Part shown: positions 6,926 to 9,177 of the stretch, piece after piece | Layout: the number at the start of each line of letters is the position of its first letter | Numbering within the stretch: position 1 is the first letter of the stretch | Assembly: GCA_044433365.1 (NCBI GenBank) | Contig: JAWXTR010000103.1 | Location: 1 to 9,177 of the forward strand | Length of the DNA stretch: 9,177 nucleotides | Direction: 5' to 3' | Origin: CAMQVM01 sp044433365 | Lineage (GTDB): Bacteria; Bacteroidota; Bacteroidia; Bacteroidales; Rikenellaceae | Notes under the pieces: model-generated | Database searches by the model: none | Told to the model about the DNA's origin: nothing | Seen by the model: the letters and a program-made list of their open reading frames with translations, nothing else | Translations under genes and position numbers: made by a program

Positions 6926-6965
6926 ACTTCTAAAATCTCTCAAAATCCAGAATTTAGAACTCCCC
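6925..6965. repeat. Collapsed foldback element, copy B
   Basis: Begins on the last base of the sulfatase stop codon. Positions 6925-6938 equal the left end of copy A (2555-2568), and 6933-6965 equal its right end (2681-2713) at 32 of 33 bases, in the same orientation. The 118 nt that separate these parts in copy A are absent. The remaining ends can still form a small stem (TTCTAAAATCT against AGAATTTAGAA). Confidence 0.8.
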
Positions 6966-6973
6966 ATAAATAA

Positions 6974-7023
6974 AAAACAAATAGTGAAAGAAGATATATG
7001 ATATTTTTTTCACTATTTGTTTT
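6974..7023 (+). terminator. Intrinsic terminator after the sulfatase operon
   Basis: AAAACAAATAGTGAAA (6974-6989) and its perfect complement at 7008-7023 form a 16-bp stem around an 18-nt AT-rich loop. A and T tracts on both sides suggest use in either direction. It separates the glycan operon from the restriction-modification genes. Confidence 0.75.
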
Positions 7024-7115
7024 AATTATTACAATGATTTAAAAATCAGATATAATATTAAATTAGTTTATCATTTGTTTAAAAAAATATACTCGATAAA
7101 ATAAAATTTATTTTA

Positions 7116-7123
7116 TATATTTG
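7116..7123 (+). promoter_or_regulatory. Candidate -7 box for the restriction-modification pair
   Basis: TATATTTG matches TAnnTTTG and ends 42 nt before the ATG at 7166. No TTG or TTTG is found at the proper distance upstream (the nearest TTTG, 7074-7077, is 38 nt away), so the promoter is half-supported. No controller-protein operator is recognisable. Confidence 0.35.
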
Positions 7124-7165
7124 TAAATAAATTTCAATAATGTAAATTAAGTATAATTTAAGAAA

Positions 7166-8011
7166 ATGGGAAATATAATTGATGCTATTTGTGGAATAGT
7201 AAAAAATCCAAAATTTCAATTAAAAGCTTATTCCGATACTCATAATCGAGCAAATAATATGGGAGAAGCTCTTGAAGAGTATGTTAAAGATATCTTTGCA
7301 GGAACAGTAGGTGAAAATGATTTATTACTAAGAAATAAAAAAATTAGTGACTCTTTTTCATATCTAGGAAATAAAAATAATCCTCCAGATTCAATTTTAA
7401 AAAATGGAGATGCAATTGAGGTTAAAAAAATAGAGTCAAATGATAGTGGTTTAGCTTTGAATAGTAGTTATCCAAAATCAAAACTATTTTCCAATAGTCC
7501 AATGATTAGCAGTGAATGTAGGGATTGTGAGAAATGGGAAATTAAAGATATGATTTATGCCGTTGGTATTGTAAAAAACAATGTATTAAAATCATTATCT
7601 TTTGTTTATGGAACCGATTATTGTGCGGACAAACAAACTTACGAAAAGATTAAAAATACAATAAAAGATGGTGTAGAATCTATTCCTAATGTAGAATTTG
7701 CCGAAACTAAAGAGTTGGGACGTGTGAATAGGGTAGATCCATTAGGTATTACTTATTTGAGAGTGAGAGGAATGTGGGGGATAGATAATCCTTTTAAAGT
7801 ATTCAACTATGTTTATAATAGAGATTACTCTAAAGAGTTCAATTTTATGGCTATTATAAATAAAGAAAAATTAGAAGAATTTGATAATATTAATAAATTA
7901 TACATTTTGAAAGAACAGTATGAGAATTTGAAGTTGAAAGAAATTAGTATAAAAAATCCAAATAATCCAGCAAAATTAATTCCAGCATTATTAATTACAT
8001 ATTATGTTTAA
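7166..8011 (+). CDS. Type II restriction endonuclease, NgoPII-like (predicted GGCC)
   Basis: A 281-residue protein whose features fit the NgoPII restriction enzyme family: RANNMGEALEEYVKDIFAGT across 28-47, NNPPDSIL at 71-78, GDAIEVKKIE at 81-90, ALNSSYPKSKL at 97-107, and CxxCExW at 118-124 before KDMIY. The catalytic PD-(D/E)XK set is most simply D75 with E85-V-K87. The family assignment is from memory of the family pattern, not a search. The partner methyltransferase closely resembles M.HaeIII, which supports GGCC as target; NgoPII also cuts GGCC. The gene precedes its methyltransferase and overlaps it, so both are read from one transcript. Base composition is more AT-rich than in the glycan genes, which suggests acquisition by transfer. 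The start is the first ATG of the frame and gives the expected N-terminus. Confidence 0.85.
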   Translation: MGNIIDAICGIVKNPKFQLKAYSDTHNRANNMGEALEEYVKDIFAGTVGENDLLLRNKKISDSFSYLGNKNNPPDSILKNGDAIEVKKIESNDSGLALNSSYPKSKLFSNSPMISSECRDCEKWEIKDMIYAVGIVKNNVLKSLSFVYGTDYCADKQTYEKIKNTIKDGVESIPNVEFAETKELGRVNRVDPLGITYLRVRGMWGIDNPFKVFNYVYNRDYSKEFNFMAIINKEKLEEFDNINKLYILKEQYENLKLKEISIKNPNNPAKLIPALLITYYV

Positions 8012-9005
8012 AATGAAAATAGTAAGTTTATTCTCAGGCGCAGGAGGTTTAGATCTCGGTTTTCATAAAGCAGGTTTTGAAACGGTTGTTGCAAATGAAT
8101 TTGATTCTAAAATATATACTACTTTTAAAAAAAATTTCCCTAATGTTAAACTAATTGAAGGTGATATACGAAAAATATCGTCCTCTCTATTTCCAGATAA
8201 TATAGATGGTATAATAGGAGGTCCTCCGTGCCAATCATGGAGTGAAGCGGGTAAATTAAAGGGAATTGAAGATGATAGAGGACAGCTTTTTTATGAATAT
8301 ATAAGGATTTTAAAAGATAAACAACCAAAGTTTTTTGTGGCAGAAAATGTTTCAGGTATGCTAGCTAAAAGACATGCTGAGGCGGTAAATAATTTTATGT
8401 TATTATTTGATGAAGCTGGTTATAATGTATTTGTTAAATTGTTAAATGCTAATGATTATGGTGTGCCACAAGACAGAGATAGGGTTTTTTATATTGGTTT
8501 TAGAAAAGATTTACAGATTAAAAAATTTGAATTTCCAAAACCGCATAGTTATAAGCCAACTTTAAAAGATTCAATTTGGGATTTAAAGGATAGTGCAATT
8601 CCTGCAAAAAAACAAAACAATACAAATGGGGATGAATGCTTAATTCCAAATCATGAGTATTTTATAGGTAATTATTCAACGATATATATGTCACGAAATA
8701 GGGTAAGAGCATGGGATGAGCCTGGTTATACTGTACAGGCTAGTGGACGCCAATGTCAACTTCACCCTCAAGCTCCAAAGATGGAAAAAATAGCGACCAA
8801 TGTTCAAAGGTTTATTGTGGGACAAGAACATCTATACAGAAGGATGACTGTAAGAGAAGTTGCACGTGTGCAATGTTTTCCTGATGATTATGTTTTTATA
8901 TATAATAAAGTAGATTATGGATATAAAATGATTGGTAACGCAGTACCAGTTAATTTGGCTTATGAGGTTGCTACGCAGATAAAAAAAACATTATTAAAAG
9001 ATTAA
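8004..9005 (+). CDS. DNA cytosine-5 methyltransferase, M.HaeIII-like (predicted GGCC)
   Basis: A 333-residue C5 methyltransferase that would protect host DNA from the upstream endonuclease. Motif I is SLFSGAGGLDLGF (8-20), motif IV GGPPCQSWSEAG (72-83) with catalytic C76, motif VI ENV (114-116), motif VIII QDRDRVFYIGFR (156-167), motif IX around REVARVQCFPDDY (284-296), and motif X GNAVP (311-315). The target-recognition region (about 200-275), including PNHEYFIG, TIYMSRNRVR and TVQASGRQCQLHPQAP, is nearly the same as I recall for M.HaeIII, so methylation of the first C in GGCC is predicted. The chosen ATG overlaps the endonuclease by 8 nt; the ATG at 8013 (MKIVSLFSG) sits one base after its stop and matches the M.HaeIII N-terminus equally well. 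Either start implies coupled translation. Confidence 0.95.
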   Translation: MFKMKIVSLFSGAGGLDLGFHKAGFETVVANEFDSKIYTTFKKNFPNVKLIEGDIRKISSSLFPDNIDGIIGGPPCQSWSEAGKLKGIEDDRGQLFYEYIRILKDKQPKFFVAENVSGMLAKRHAEAVNNFMLLFDEAGYNVFVKLLNANDYGVPQDRDRVFYIGFRKDLQIKKFEFPKPHSYKPTLKDSIWDLKDSAIPAKKQNNTNGDECLIPNHEYFIGNYSTIYMSRNRVRAWDEPGYTVQASGRQCQLHPQAPKMEKIATNVQRFIVGQEHLYRRMTVREVARVQCFPDDYVFIYNKVDYGYKMIGNAVPVNLAYEVATQIKKTLLKD

Positions 9006-9083
9006 TATCAACTTCTGTTCTATAACCGACCTTGCAGATAGTAGTATTATAAATATATTGGAATTACCTATCCCAGATGCAGA

Positions 9084-9112
9084 CAAAGTTAAGCAACAAA
9101 TTATTAACTTTG
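9084..9112 (+). promoter_or_regulatory. Inverted repeat and -7-like box just before the transposase start
   Basis: CAAAGTTAA (9084-9092) and TTAACTTTG (9104-9112) are perfect inverted copies with an 11-nt loop, ending 4 nt before the transposase ATG. The right arm contains TAACTTTG (9105-9112), a match to the TAnnTTTG -7 box, but no -33 element is found. In IS elements a hairpin here can block translation of read-through transcripts; this role is inferred. Confidence 0.45.
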
Positions 9113-9116
9113 CATT

Positions 9117-9177
9117 ATGGGAAGAAAACATTATGACAAGGCATTTAAAGAGAATGCCGTTAAGCTAAGCAAGCAGC
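9117..9177 (+). CDS. IS3-type transposase OrfA, 5' end only (cut by window edge)
   Basis: Twenty codons are visible, starting MGRKHYDKAFKENAVKLS, the typical beginning of the helix-turn-helix OrfA protein of IS3-family elements (compare the common form YDxxFKxNAVKL). OrfA binds the IS ends; the catalytic DDE part would be in OrfB, made by frameshifting, beyond the window. The IS left end should lie between the methyltransferase stop (9005) and this ATG; a TG-starting sequence at 9078 is one possibility, but no terminal repeat can be confirmed without the right end. Whether the copy is intact is unknown. Confidence 0.7.
   Translation, partial: MGRKHYDKAFKENAVKLSKQ

Noticed and set aside
8998..9165. 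Open frame after the methyltransferase with protein-like stretch LPIPDADKVKQQIINFALWE
   Set aside because: It looks like coding sequence but has no ATG or GTG start before the transposase ATG, overlaps the recognisable OrfA start in another frame, and includes the hairpin. It might be the tail of a gene broken by the IS, but I cannot support a call.

Overview
The window is AT-rich Bacteroidota DNA, probably Bacteroidales. Support for this: promoters match the Bacteroidota form (TTG or TTTG, 19-20 nt, TAnnTTTG); starts lack clear Shine-Dalgarno sites; and an anaerobic sulfatase-maturing enzyme sits beside a secreted GH2 enzyme and a lipoprotein sulfatase, a typical glycan-degrading gene set of that phylum. 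I cannot name the genus.

Layout. Positions 1-298 hold no gene, only a candidate leftward promoter for something outside the window. A HxlR-family regulator (299-652, minus) is divergent from an anaerobic sulfatase-maturating radical SAM enzyme (809-2071, plus); the gap holds one good promoter in each direction. A strong terminator (2086-2131) ends the maturase unit. The 680-nt gap to the next gene is filled by repeats: a cluster of short palindromic repeats (2150-2456) and a 163-nt imperfect foldback element (2551-2713). The foldback lies in the predicted leader of a two-gene operon made of a secreted GH2 glycosidase (2752-5325) and a Ser-type sulfatase lipoprotein (5330-6925). A collapsed copy of the same foldback follows the sulfatase stop codon, then a terminator (6974-7023). 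From there the sequence becomes visibly more AT-rich and carries a type II restriction-modification pair: an NgoPII-like endonuclease (7166-8011) overlapping an M.HaeIII-like C5 methyltransferase (8004-9005), predicted to act on GGCC. The right edge cuts the start of an IS3-type transposase OrfA (9117 onward).

How the genes fit together. The sulfatase carries a Ser at the position that must become formylglycine, and the maturase has the full anSME cysteine set and catalytic Asp, so the maturase very likely activates this sulfatase in the cytoplasm before export. Sulfatase and GH2 enzyme would then act in turn on a sulfated glycan whose identity the sequence does not show. No SusC/SusD pair or glycan sensor is visible. 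The restriction-modification pair and the IS look like a separate, horizontally acquired block.

The least ordinary signals are non-coding: the foldback element and its deletion derivative bracketing the GH2-sulfatase operon in direct orientation, and the palindrome cluster bounded by 12-nt direct repeats. I did not find a clearly new multi-gene system.
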